From NCBI GenBank assembly GCA_903848235.1, contig CAINFV010000102.1, positions 1-34,495 on the forward strand: 34,495 nt of DNA. Direction: 5' to 3'. Position 1 is the stretch's first letter. Each line of letters begins with the position of its first letter. The notes under the pieces were generated by a model. That model was not told the origin of the DNA. It saw only the letters and a list, made by a program, of their open reading frames with translations, and did not search any database. Below are positions 24,208-32,023 of this stretch, in pieces. Made by a program: the position numbers and the translations under genes. This stretch comes from Chlamydiia bacterium (lineage in GTDB: Bacteria > Chlamydiota > Chlamydiia > Chlamydiales > FEN-1388).

Positions 24208-25398
24208 ATGGGGATATTTCAGTATCGAGCTGTAAAAGCTGATGGCCAGCGGCTTAAAGGGTCTTTAGAGGCGACGAGTTTTGATGAAGCCAAGAGGTTA
24301 TTGCGAGAGCAGCAGCTGATTATTATTGGCTTAGAAGAGTCGGCTCCAGCACAGAAAAAATGCTTAAAAATGTCATACGAGCAGAGGGTTATCTTTACCT
24401 CTCAGCTCTCCCAGCTGTTGGAGGCTAGCGTCCCTCTCTATGAAGCTCTAGAAGCGTTAGAAGAGCAGGCACAGGGCGAGCCCTACCAAGCGGTTATCAC
24501 TGCTGTCCGCGAACAGATTCGTAAGGGGGTTTCTTTTTCTACCGCTTTAGGGAGTTATCCTGACACCTTTTCTCCGCTCTTCCGCGCCATTGTTGTTGCA
24601 GGAGAGTCTGTAGGACGGCTTGATAGCGCTCTTCTTCGGCTAAGCCAGCTGTTGACTTCTGAGAAGCAGTCTCGTCAGAAGTTAATTTCTGCCCTCCTCT
24701 ATCCTGCCATCCTTTCCGTTCTTCTTGTTGCCTCGTTGTGTATTTTAATCTTCTTCGTTATCCCCTCTATAGAAGGGTTGTTTGAAGGACGGGAGCTTCC
24801 TGCTTTCTCAACGATAGTGATCTCTACTGCCCACTTTATCCATCGCAACACCGTCTGGATTCTTGTCTTGGGATGTGGGGGGCTCGCTCTCTCCATATAC
24901 CACCTGTCAAATCCTCTTGCCAGAGAGCGTTTGATTGCCAAGATGCTACGATGGCCGGTGGTTGGCCCCTATTTGCTGAAGTCGTGCCTTGCTCGTTTTG
25001 CAAAGACCCTCTCGAATCTGATTGCTGGCGGCACACCTTTGAGCTCGGCGCTGGTATTTGCGAAAGAGGCTATTGGGAATGCTGTGCTTGAAAGCGAGAT
25101 GGAGCAAGCGTCGAAGGAGATTATCGAAGGGCAGACTTTCTCTTCCTCGTTACACAGGTCTGAACTTATCCCCCCCCTCTTTGCCAGGATGGTGCTGATT
25201 GGGGAGGAGACAGGGCGGCTGGCCCCGATGCTTGCCAACGTCTCTGCGTTGTATGAAGAAGATAGCGACCGTCTTCTTGAGCGTGCGGTGAGTCTCTTGC
25301 AGCCTCTTCTCTTGGTCACCATGGGCCTGGTCATCGGTGCTACCCTTTTGGCGATCCTCCTGCCTCTTGCCGACTTTGGCTCGATGCTGGATACGTAG
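24208..25398 (+). CDS. gspF: Type II secretion inner-membrane platform protein GspF
   Basis: This 396-residue protein has the usual plan: a short N-terminal domain (FQYRAVKADGQRLKGSLEA), then two T2SSF repeats. The first contains TSQLSQLLEASVPLYEAL and VAGESVGRLDSALLRLSQLL. The second contains KTLSNLIAGGTPLSSAL and LIGEETGRLAPML. The three membrane segments lie at about 170-193, 214-233 and 366-390. The ATG directly follows the gspE stop (TAAATG), with GGGGAG upstream. No pseudopilin genes follow; the next gene is on the other strand only 3 bases away. Confidence 0.95.
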   Translation: MGIFQYRAVKADGQRLKGSLEATSFDEAKRLLREQQLIIIGLEESAPAQKKCLKMSYEQRVIFTSQLSQLLEASVPLYEALEALEEQAQGEPYQAVITAVREQIRKGVSFSTALGSYPDTFSPLFRAIVVAGESVGRLDSALLRLSQLLTSEKQSRQKLISALLYPAILSVLLVASLCILIFFVIPSIEGLFEGRELPAFSTIVISTAHFIHRNTVWILVLGCGGLALSIYHLSNPLARERLIAKMLRWPVVGPYLLKSCLARFAKTLSNLIAGGTPLSSALVFAKEAIGNAVLESEMEQASKEIIEGQTFSSSLHRSELIPPLFARMVLIGEETGRLAPMLANVSALYEEDSDRLLERAVSLLQPLLLVTMGLVIGATLLAILLPLADFGSMLDT

Positions 25399-25401
25399 GC
25401 G

Positions 25402-26274
25402 TCATGCCATCGGTCTCTTTTTTCCAGTGGTTTTTGTTGCTTTCGAGATGAACGGTCGTATTTTCTCTTTCCATTTCTTCGGTACAGCAGAATGTCGGAT
25501 AGCGACGTAATTGCAAAAGCGATAATTTTCAAGGGAGTCGGACCATGTTGGCACAAAGACAAGGCCATCAGGAATCAGGCGAAAAATGAGAACTCTTTTG
25601 TCTGAAAGGTAGTCAAACACGGACTTGAGGGTGATATTGGATCCATGGAATGTGTAGCCATATTCAAATTGAATCGCCTGTATCCTCTTGTTTTTAAGCA
25701 TGTGTCGAGCGCCTTGAAGAACCGAAAGCTCATGGCCTTCGACATCGATTTTCATAAAATCGATCTTTGAAATTTTGTTTTTCCGGCAGAACAGGTCTGT
25801 TGTGGTCTTGGTGATAGTAATCTCTTCCATTGGCCGTACTCCCTGTGCTTCTAGGGTAGGCTGTCGATATAAACTGCTTGTCCCGCTTTCTTTGAAGGAG
25901 TTGCCATACACAAAAAAACTCTGTTTTCCCACAGTGTTTGAAAGTGCGGTGTTGAAAAGAGTTGCGTTTGTATTCTGTATCCTTTGTCGATAGAGCTCGC
26001 ATACCTGAGGGATGGGCTCAAAGGCTTTTATATGAATCGTCGGCTGTATCTCCAATGCTTTCTCTGTCCACTCTCCTATGTTCGCGCCAACGTCAAATAC
26101 CAGCTGTCCAGGCCGTAAGTACTCTCGAAGGAGGGTATCTTCGCCATCACCGACAATGTTGGGAAGGTCATAACCTAGATGCTGAGTTTGTGGGCCTTCA
26201 ATCAGGATTTCGTAGGCATGAAGTCCTAAAGAGGAGCCTATCGCATATATCAGTAGTGCATGCCAATGTTTCAT
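25402..26274 (-). CDS. Exported FkbM-family methyltransferase
   Basis: This 290-residue protein starts with a predicted Sec signal peptide (MKHWHALLIYAIGSSLGLHA). An FkbM-type SAM-dependent methyltransferase domain follows: SAM-binding loop VFDVGANIGEWT (59-70), FEPIP, the FkbM hallmark DFMKIDVEGHELSVLQGA, and IQFEYG. FkbM enzymes O-methylate sugars or natural products. An export signal is unexpected because SAM is cytoplasmic, so the site of action may be the host. The C-terminus is strongly basic (KKWKEKIRPFISKATKTTGKKR). The ATG has GAGG nine bases upstream and a stable hairpin lies in the leader. It converges on gspF with a 3-base gap. A related remnant lies at 30572-30921. Confidence 0.88.
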   Translation of the reverse strand: MKHWHALLIYAIGSSLGLHAYEILIEGPQTQHLGYDLPNIVGDGEDTLLREYLRPGQLVFDVGANIGEWTEKALEIQPTIHIKAFEPIPQVCELYRQRIQNTNATLFNTALSNTVGKQSFFVYGNSFKESGTSSLYRQPTLEAQGVRPMEEITITKTTTDLFCRKNKISKIDFMKIDVEGHELSVLQGARHMLKNKRIQAIQFEYGYTFHGSNITLKSVFDYLSDKRVLIFRLIPDGLVFVPTWSDSLENYRFCNYVAIRHSAVPKKWKEKIRPFISKATKTTGKKRPMA

Positions 26275-26294
26275 TCAAAAAAACCTCTTTCAAG

Positions 26295-26315
26295 CCTCTC
26301 CCTTTTAGGGAGGGG
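26295..26315 (-). promoter_or_regulatory. Leader hairpin upstream of the FkbM gene
   Basis: CCTCTCCCT and AGGGAGGGG form a 9-bp stem (one G-T pair) with a TTT loop, 20 bases before the methyltransferase ATG. On the minus strand it is followed by a run of seven T residues just before the start, so it resembles a leader attenuator. It could equally act as a weak barrier in the divergent promoter region shared with yggT. Confidence 0.4.
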
Positions 26316-26412
26316 CAGTTGACTGCTTTCTCATTTTTGCAAACTCAAGTATACTATATCCGGACCAGTTGAAAAATTGTTTTTTTGTCTCTTCCTTATC
26401 GGAGTGTATTCT

Positions 26413-26667
26413 GTGCTTTTGTACCGAATTGTTGATATGTTTTTTACTTGTTATATAGCAATGCTTTCCATTGCTATTATAAGTTCTTGGTTTCCGGAAC
26501 TTGAAGAATTTAAGGTAATAAAATTTATAAGGTTCTATACTGATCCTTATTTAAATATTTTTCGGCGATTGATCCCTCCGTTTGGGATGCTAGACGTCAG
26601 CCCTATTGTGGCGTTTATTGCCCTTCAATTTATTGAGGCTATCGTCAAGAGGATTCTTTTCTCGTGA
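26413..26667 (+). CDS. yggT: YggT-family integral membrane protein
   Basis: This 84-residue protein has two membrane helices. The first is followed by the family motif SSWFPE; the central block FYTDPYLNIFRRLIPPFGMLDVSPIVAF is the YggT signature (split here as DPYLNIFRRLIPP and LDVSPIVAF). YggT proteins are small inner-membrane proteins linked to osmotic balance or cell division; the role is not settled. I chose the GTG at 26413 because GGAG lies eight bases before it. A TTG at 26377 has no ribosome-binding site. It overlaps dus by 4 bases (GTGA), so the two are co-translated. Confidence 0.85.
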   Translation: MLLYRIVDMFFTCYIAMLSIAIISSWFPELEEFKVIKFIRFYTDPYLNIFRRLIPPFGMLDVSPIVAFIALQFIEAIVKRILFS

Positions 26668-27653
26668 GCACTCCCTCTCTGATACATCCGCTTCAGATCG
26701 GCACCCTTGCCCTTCCCACAAATATCATCTTCGCCCCCCTCGCTGGGTGCTCAGACTTCCCATATCGCCAGATGTGTCGGAAGTACCACCAAGGGCTTAT
26801 CTATTGCGAGATGGTCAAGATGGAGGCCATTGTTCGATCGCAGGCTACCTCATTTCGCATGTTGCACTACAGTGCTGATATGCATCCTATTGGAGCGCAG
26901 CTGTGCGGCAGCAATCCAAAACTGGCCTCTACTGCTGCCAAAATTATTGAGGATATGGGGTTTGATATTCTTGATTTGAACTGCGGGTGCCCTGTTGACA
27001 AGGTTACAGCGGACGGAAGTGGTTCAGGACTTCTTCGTACCCCCACGCGTATTGGCGAAATTTTGGCGAATATGATTGCCGCCGTTCGTATTCCTGTCAC
27101 GGTCAAGATCCGAGTAGGGTGGGACGACGATCATATCATCGTCGAAGATCTTGTGAGAATGGCGGAACTTGCGGGGGCACAAGCGATTACTGTTCATGGC
27201 CGTACGCGAAAGCAGGGGTATAGTGGGGAAGCAAATAGAGAATGGATACGATTGGCCAAACAGCAGTCCCATGGGATCAAAGTGATAGGTAATGGAGATG
27301 TCTTCTCAGCGCCATCTGCGCTGCGTATGCTTGCAGAAACCGGATGTGATGGTGTGCTGCTCGCCCGAGGCGGTATTGGACAGCCGTGGCTTGCCGAAGA
27401 TATTTGGCATCTAGAGCAAGGCCTCTGTGTCTCTGGCAGGAGTGCCGATGAGAGACGGCGTGTGCTGCTCGATCACTTTGAAGCGGCATTATCGTATGGA
27501 GGCGACGCTCAGGCGATTGTTGACATGCGGCGTATAGGGTGTTCGTACATCGGGCGCCTTCCAGGTGGAAGGCGCTTCCGAGAAGCCTTTAGCAAAGCTT
27601 CTTCTCTCCAAGAGCTTCGTGAGCTCATCATAGAGGTTCCGATGGAGGAGTGA
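26664..27653 (+). CDS. tRNA-dihydrouridine synthase (DusB-like)
   Basis: This 329-residue FMN-dependent enzyme reduces uridine in tRNA D-loops. The TIM-barrel motifs are all present: IIFAPLAGCSDFPYR, the catalytic-cysteine loop LNCGCPVDKV (Cys109, Lys113) followed by GSGLL, VTVKIRVGWDD, ITVHGRTRKQGYSG, VIGNGDVFS and the FMN-phosphate site GVLLARGGIGQPW. The order and length suit the DusB group. The start is GTG at 26664, overlapping the yggT stop, with AGAGGA upstream. Its last 26 bases overlap the convergent gene at 27628. Confidence 0.94.
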   Translation: MSTPSLIHPLQIGTLALPTNIIFAPLAGCSDFPYRQMCRKYHQGLIYCEMVKMEAIVRSQATSFRMLHYSADMHPIGAQLCGSNPKLASTAAKIIEDMGFDILDLNCGCPVDKVTADGSGSGLLRTPTRIGEILANMIAAVRIPVTVKIRVGWDDDHIIVEDLVRMAELAGAQAITVHGRTRKQGYSGEANREWIRLAKQQSHGIKVIGNGDVFSAPSALRMLAETGCDGVLLARGGIGQPWLAEDIWHLEQGLCVSGRSADERRRVLLDHFEAALSYGGDAQAIVDMRRIGCSYIGRLPGGRRFREAFSKASSLQELRELIIEVPMEE

Positions 27654-27942
27654 TTGGAAGCGATGCCTTGGCACGCTCCCCTCCAGAGACCACGGCCTTC
27701 AGAGCGACCTCTAGCCAGAGCATGTTCAGCGTGTCACGCAGAGGGTGATCTTGAGGGATTCTCGACAGATCAACCTCTTCTGGCAGGAAAAGCTTGCTAA
27801 GCTCCGCAGATGACAGTTTTGCATGTGACGAGGGGGGGAGCTCTTCTGGAAGGTGGTACAGCGACCTCCCTTTTTCCTCTTTTGGTAGTGATAGTGGCGT
27901 CGGCTGGATATTTCCAGGAGCACTGCCTCCAATTCGCGTCAT
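27628..27942 (-). CDS. Hypothetical protein coupled to a T3SS-type chaperone
   Basis: I do not recognise this 104-residue protein. The first 40 residues are Pro/Ser-rich and probably disordered (GSAPGNIQPTPLSLPKEEKG); a short helical segment follows (SSAELSKLFLPEEVDLSRIP, then LRDTLNMLWLEVALKAVV). Its ATG overlaps the TGA of the chaperone gene (ATGA), so the two are translationally coupled. Because SycD-class chaperone genes usually sit next to the gene of a substrate, this may be a small secreted or regulatory T3SS partner; that is inference. Its 3' end overlaps dus by 26 bp. Confidence 0.65.
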   Translation of the reverse strand: MTRIGGSAPGNIQPTPLSLPKEEKGRSLYHLPEELPPSSHAKLSSAELSKLFLPEEVDLSRIPQDHPLRDTLNMLWLEVALKAVVSGGERAKASLPITPPSEPL

Positions 27943-28685
27943 GGCAGATACCTCTTTAAGTCGTTACGTAGTTCATCGGCTTGTTTTTTGACTTTCTCAG
28001 CGCCAGGTGTTTCTGCAGTGGTCAACTCTGCAAGTGACAGGTACGCCGTTGCTGCTGCATAGTTTCCTAATGCCATTTGGCATTTTGCTATTAAAAGGTT
28101 GCAGGAGAGGTCCGTCGGGTTTGTCTGAGCTGCAAAAGTATACGCTAACAGAGCTTCTTGATATCTTCTTAAGAAGTATTCGCAGTTGCCAAGGCCTATC
28201 CAAAAGATGTGGTAGGAAGGGTTAATCAAGGACAGTAGGTAGAAGGCCCCGCTTGCCTCTTCATAGTGCTGGTGTTCATATAAATATCTCGAGAGCTTAT
28301 ACAACGACTGCAATGAAAGGTATGAAATGCCAAGAATCTCTTGCAGAGGCTCTCCTTTTGCCATCATATGCAATGCTGGTTTGACCTGCTGTATCACAAC
28401 AGAGGCAACAGTGATCATGTCGCCAATGGCTTGAACAATATTTGGCTGTTGGGTTACAGCCTCGATATGTGGAAGTTCTTGGAGTAGCTCAACGAGCTGA
28501 CGCATCCCCCGTTCCATTTTGTGATAGATGGAGAGGAGGCTTTTTTCCATTTTTTGCACATCGGCATCTAATGACGGCTGTGCTGGAGTGACATGGAAAC
28601 CTGGTGGTGACAGATCCTTGAGCTGCTGGGCGATATTTTCCAACATTTTCCGAAGATCTTCATGCATTCCTTCAAATCGTTGCAT
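27939..28685 (-). CDS. SycD/LcrH-like TPR chaperone with long N-terminal extension
   Basis: This 248-residue protein's C-terminal half matches the type III secretion class II chaperone pattern. Three TPR units at about 125-224 include SLYKLSRYLYEHQHYEEASG, the characteristic FWIGLGNCEYFLRRYQEALL and CQMALGNYAAATAYLSLAE. Such chaperones bind translocator proteins in the cytoplasm. Standard members have about 160-170 residues; here about 110 extra N-terminal residues form helices (about 40-75 probably a coiled coil, and a hydrophobic segment near 85-108). The ATG at 28685 has GGGGATGAG upstream; an in-frame ATG at 28709 is the alternative. It forms a two-gene operon with the gene at 27628. Confidence 0.75.
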   Translation of the reverse strand: MQRFEGMHEDLRKMLENIAQQLKDLSPPGFHVTPAQPSLDADVQKMEKSLLSIYHKMERGMRQLVELLQELPHIEAVTQQPNIVQAIGDMITVASVVIQQVKPALHMMAKGEPLQEILGISYLSLQSLYKLSRYLYEHQHYEEASGAFYLLSLINPSYHIFWIGLGNCEYFLRRYQEALLAYTFAAQTNPTDLSCNLLIAKCQMALGNYAAATAYLSLAELTTAETPGAEKVKKQADELRNDLKRYLP

Positions 28686-28898
28686 GCTTGTCTCATCCCC
28701 TATGAGCATGAGTTATAAACGAACGTCTCCTGCCGCCTCCGTGCCGATACCCTCTTAACTTGGGTTTAAGCCAAAGAGACAACGTATCCTAAGATTTGCC
28801 GAAAAAAATATTTGTATTCAAATCAAAAATACACACATTGTTGCCATAACTGGACTTTAGCATTTTTTAAGCCCCCTTTTTACGGTGGATTGCACAAC

Positions 28899-30365
28899 AT
28901 GTCTGCACAGAATACACAAATCCAGGTGACTGTTCGGAGAAGCGTTCCTTCGGACACCCAACAAATTGAAGCGCTGATCCATTCAGGTGATGTTAAAACG
29001 AGTCTTCCTCGATCTGCATATGCAGCTCTTGATCTTCGAACGCCTTCGCCAGACTTTCCTATCGCAAGGAGAGAAGACCGTCAATATGTCGTTGAGAAGA
29101 ATGGAGAGGTGATAGGGCATTTTCTGCTCTGGAGTCTCTACGAGCGTCATCAACATGCAGAAGTTGTCTGTGCTTTCTCTGCCAAAACTTCTGAGCGCGA
29201 TATGAAGGAGGCGTTTGATGCCGTCCTCGATATCCTTTTCCGGCAGCTGCAGCTGCATAAGGTCTCCTTCCTCGTCCATCCATCGTTTCTCTTTTTCTTT
29301 ACCGTTGCACAGCATCTCTCGTTTCTTCTTGAGGGTACGTTGCGCCAGGAGTTTGCCCTCAATGGTGAGTGGTATGATATTGCTGTCTTCTCGCAGATAG
29401 CTAAGGAGCGTGAGCTTTTTACACTCGAAGGAGCGCAGAGAATTGCAGCAGTGGAGGGAGGCTACGACTGGCTTATCCGTCAGGCTGCCTACGATAACAT
29501 CCATGTGGGTGTAGTCAGGGCCATTTTGTTGCGAATAGACAAAGACAAGATTCATGTGCTGCTCTTAAAAAAATCCACAGGATCTCCATTCTCTGGTCTT
29601 GAGGAAGCTCCTGGGAGCAAAGTTTTAGATGGAGAATCGCTTTTTCAGGCATTGAAGAGAGCTGTCAAAGAACAGACGGATCTGGAGATCTCAAAAGAGA
29701 TTCATTACCTAACATGTTTTGATTTTACTACAGACACTGGCCAGCGGATTCGTGAATTTGTGTTTCGTGTCAAGCCAATGACATGGGATGTGCACATAAA
29801 GCCCGAAGATCATGAGTCCTTTGACTGGATTCTTCTTCAAGACCTTCCCTCATCGCATCTCCATCCCGATCTTGTCCATATCCTCTCGAGTTATTCTCCA
29901 ACACTTGCTTATGAGACAGAAGAGATGCCGGTCCATGAACATGAGGCTGCTATTGAATTAGTAAGGCCTTCTAGCCTGCAATTAGAGGAAACGCTGCTGA
30001 TAGGACATCATCTTGACGCTTACGCTGCCAAGGGTCTTTCTATGATCGACCCAATTGGACTGATTCTTCGCGATAGCGCGAATCGCATTGTAGGGGGCCT
30101 AGGCGCTGACTTGGCCTATGGATGCCTATTTGTGCGTCGTATTTGGGTAGATCCGAACTGGCGTCGTGTTGGATGGGGAAAAAAGCTCATGGCACGGGCA
30201 GAAAGTATCGCCCGCGAAAAGGGGTGTACATTTGCCATTGGCAATGTGATGGATTGGGAGGACATTCCTTTTTTCCAAAAGATAGGATATTCCATCGAAA
30301 GTCAGTATACAGGGTATCTTGGGGCCTCGCGTCAGTTCCGATTTCGAAAGGAATTGCTTCATTGA
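28899..30365 (+). CDS. GNAT–degenerate Nudix–GNAT fusion protein
   Basis: This 488-residue protein has three domains. Residues about 8-170 resemble a GNAT acetyltransferase (VTVRRSVPSDTQQIEALI, VVEKNGEVIGHFLLWSL). Residues about 200-360 resemble a Nudix hydrolase of the isopentenyl-diphosphate-isomerase/MutT type. The Nudix box is altered: in PGSKVLDGESLFQALKR then AVKEQTDL, the second Gly is Ser, and the REUXEEXGU core reads RAVKEQTDL, losing catalytic glutamates. The C-terminal GNAT (about 365-488) has acetyl-CoA loop RRVGWGKKLM and the GYSIES end. I chose the ATG at 28899 because it starts the first domain; an ATG at 28812 is possible. Substrate unknown. It is a single gene with a hairpin behind it. 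Confidence 0.78.
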   Translation: MSAQNTQIQVTVRRSVPSDTQQIEALIHSGDVKTSLPRSAYAALDLRTPSPDFPIARREDRQYVVEKNGEVIGHFLLWSLYERHQHAEVVCAFSAKTSERDMKEAFDAVLDILFRQLQLHKVSFLVHPSFLFFFTVAQHLSFLLEGTLRQEFALNGEWYDIAVFSQIAKERELFTLEGAQRIAAVEGGYDWLIRQAAYDNIHVGVVRAILLRIDKDKIHVLLLKKSTGSPFSGLEEAPGSKVLDGESLFQALKRAVKEQTDLEISKEIHYLTCFDFTTDTGQRIREFVFRVKPMTWDVHIKPEDHESFDWILLQDLPSSHLHPDLVHILSSYSPTLAYETEEMPVHEHEAAIELVRPSSLQLEETLLIGHHLDAYAAKGLSMIDPIGLILRDSANRIVGGLGADLAYGCLFVRRIWVDPNWRRVGWGKKLMARAESIAREKGCTFAIGNVMDWEDIPFFQKIGYSIESQYTGYLGASRQFRFRKELLH

Positions 30366-30387
30366 CTCTGTGTAGAGCCTCTCTTGT

Positions 30388-30417
30388 TCCCAACCCGCTC
30401 GTAGGCGGTTCTTGGGA
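30388..30417 (+). terminator. Candidate terminator hairpin after the fusion gene
   Basis: TCCCAA pairs with TTGGGA and CCGC with GCGG around a small asymmetric internal loop, 23 bases after the stop at 30365. No T-run follows on the plus strand, so termination efficiency is doubtful. Confidence 0.4.
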
Positions 30418-30445
30418 GTGACAAAAAAGCCCAAGACAAAACGCA

Positions 30446-30451
30446 TATAAT
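30446..30451 (+). promoter_or_regulatory. Candidate -10 box upstream of the exported-glycan cluster
   Basis: A perfect TATAAT lies in the 206-bp gap before the FkbM-like remnant, with no convincing -35 at the right spacing. It is the only promoter-like site seen before the run of co-directional genes 30925-34399, so it may drive them through the remnant. Confidence 0.33.
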
Positions 30452-30571
30452 ACGAACTTTTGAGAAAAACACAGGCGAGACTTTTCTTTTTTCAACGTTC
30501 TTTGATACTGTCTTTATCCGTTTCGGTTTTGTTATTGGTTGCCACAGGATATTTTCACCATTGGTTTCTTG

Positions 30572-30921
30572 ATGAGGGATTCTCGCAAGGAGTTCTTGAG
30601 ATTTTTCTTGCTTATATGCTTTTTATTGCTGCCCTATGGCATCTTCGCAGAGCATCATGACCGCCATCTCCTTTCTACACTTAAGGTGAAAAAAACGGGG
30701 GTGTACAAGAGTCGATGGTGTTTCCCTTTGCATTTCCAATTGACAAGTACAAAATCTATCAAATTCCTCTTCAAGGAAGTTTTTATCTCGATGAGCAGTG
30801 TGACAGTATCAACTCTTGGCTTCGTCTTAGAAATGCTTGGAAACAGGAACTGTGGGAACGCGTCCGTGGATGTATCAAGCCACACTTGTTGCTATCCGCG
30901 GGAAATTTTGAACGGGAGTGA
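30572..30921 (+). pseudogene. FkbM-like exported protein remnant, frameshifted and truncated
   Basis: An ATG at 30572 opens a frame with a good signal peptide (KEFLRFFLLICFLLLPYGIFA) that runs into EHHDRHLLSTLKVKKTG. Near a run of seven A and five G bases (30689-30700), continuity switches to another frame: MVFPFAFPIDKYKIYQIPLQ, GSFYLDEQCDSINSWL, then WERVRGCIKP. This matches the region just before the SAM-binding loop in FkbM methyltransferases, but the gene ends a few codons later at TGA 30919-30921, before any catalytic motif. I infer a gene broken by a homopolymer frameshift and a 3' loss. The alternative is two short unrelated frames. It directly precedes the beta-propeller gene. Confidence 0.5.
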
Positions 30922-30924
30922 CCG

Positions 30925-32022
30925 ATGAGATACATTGTATTACTTTTTGTATTGCTTTTTCATATCCCTTGTCTCTCTGAAAAGGTCTATTCTGCCTCTT
31001 CAGGAAGAGGAAAGTCTGTTTTACTCAAGCACATACCCCTGGCAGATACTGAAAAAAGCGTTCGAAAGATTTTTTCATTATCGATTCCTGGATATCCTGG
31101 TGCGTATAACCCATCAATTGTCAATTTGGAACAAGGGTTCCTCCTTTCGTTTCGATATGACGATCTACGGCGTAACAAATCTATGGTTGGCATGGTGCGC
31201 CTGAATCGGCGATTTGAGGTCGTAGGGAGCCCTGTTCTCAGTGATACCTTGTTAGAATTAGAGGATATGCGATTGTTTTGGATCGAGGGGGTGTTGTACG
31301 CCTCTGGTACGAGAGTTGAAATTAGGAGTCCGACTCGCACAGCTATTGCCTTATGCCAAGTCGATGTACAGACGCTGAAACTAAAAAATGCCGTTGACCT
31401 CATGTATCACCCGCAACAGGTAGAGAAAAACTGGACGCCTCTTGTTCATAGTAATTCCTCAGGCAAGACTGATCTGTTCTATATTTATTCTCACAACCCT
31501 CAACATGTGCTTCGTGTCAAGTCGATATCTACAGGGGCGATAGAGCATGCAATTCTTCCATGGAGTCAGAAGGGATTATCATGGGAGCATAAGTGGGGGG
31601 CAATCCGAGGAGGAACTCCCTGTGTTTCCATAGGTGATGAGCGGTTAGAATTTTTTCACAGTTCTTTTAATGACAAGAATCGACGGTGGTGGGTTTTCGG
31701 TGCCATGACATTTGAAAATTCACCTCCATTTCGGATAAAAGCCATCTCCCAGTATCCAATTATGGCTCAAGGGATGTATACGACTCCACTTGTGCCTCGC
31801 TTTAAAAAACGAACATTTCGTGTGGCGTTTCCTGGGGGATTTGTGGAGGTCAAAAAGAAGAAAAAAACCCTTTTCTACCTGGTATACGGTGAAAATGATA
31901 GTGGTATCAAGGTAATGGTTCTAGATAAGAAGCGTCTCTTGGCCAGCATGAAAAAAGTCCCTTATTCTGAACGGCCTTATAGTTCGGCGCCATACCGCGG
32001 TAGTTCTAAAGTGAGAAGATGA
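30925..32022 (+). CDS. Exported five-bladed beta-propeller protein, GH130-like
   Basis: This 365-residue protein begins with a predicted signal peptide (MRYIVLLFVLLFHIPCLS). The rest matches the five-bladed propeller fold of glycoside hydrolase/phosphorylase family 130 and its relatives: AYNPSIVNLEQGFLLSFRYD, then LEDMRLF (Glu113-Asp114, close to the EDPR hallmark but with Met for Pro), EKNWTPLVHS, RGGTPCV with FFHSSF, and LFYLVYGENDSGIKVMVLD near the end. Family members phosphorolyse or hydrolyse mannosides; here the substrate is unknown and activity unproven. The ATG has GGGAG six bases upstream. It is followed after one base by a GT25-like gene, suggesting joint action on a glycan. Confidence 0.7.
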   Translation: MRYIVLLFVLLFHIPCLSEKVYSASSGRGKSVLLKHIPLADTEKSVRKIFSLSIPGYPGAYNPSIVNLEQGFLLSFRYDDLRRNKSMVGMVRLNRRFEVVGSPVLSDTLLELEDMRLFWIEGVLYASGTRVEIRSPTRTAIALCQVDVQTLKLKNAVDLMYHPQQVEKNWTPLVHSNSSGKTDLFYIYSHNPQHVLRVKSISTGAIEHAILPWSQKGLSWEHKWGAIRGGTPCVSIGDERLEFFHSSFNDKNRRWWVFGAMTFENSPPFRIKAISQYPIMAQGMYTTPLVPRFKKRTFRVAFPGGFVEVKKKKKTLFYLVYGENDSGIKVMVLDKKRLLASMKKVPYSERPYSSAPYRGSSKVRR

Positions 32023-32023
32023 G

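Noticed and set aside
28983-29555. 190-codon minus-strand open frame
   Set aside because: It is antisense to the GNAT–Nudix–GNAT gene, with no start signals or family motifs.
30460-30660. 66-codon hydrophobic plus-strand frame
   Set aside because: It starts at TTG without a ribosome-binding site and overlaps the better signal peptide of the FkbM-like remnant in another frame.
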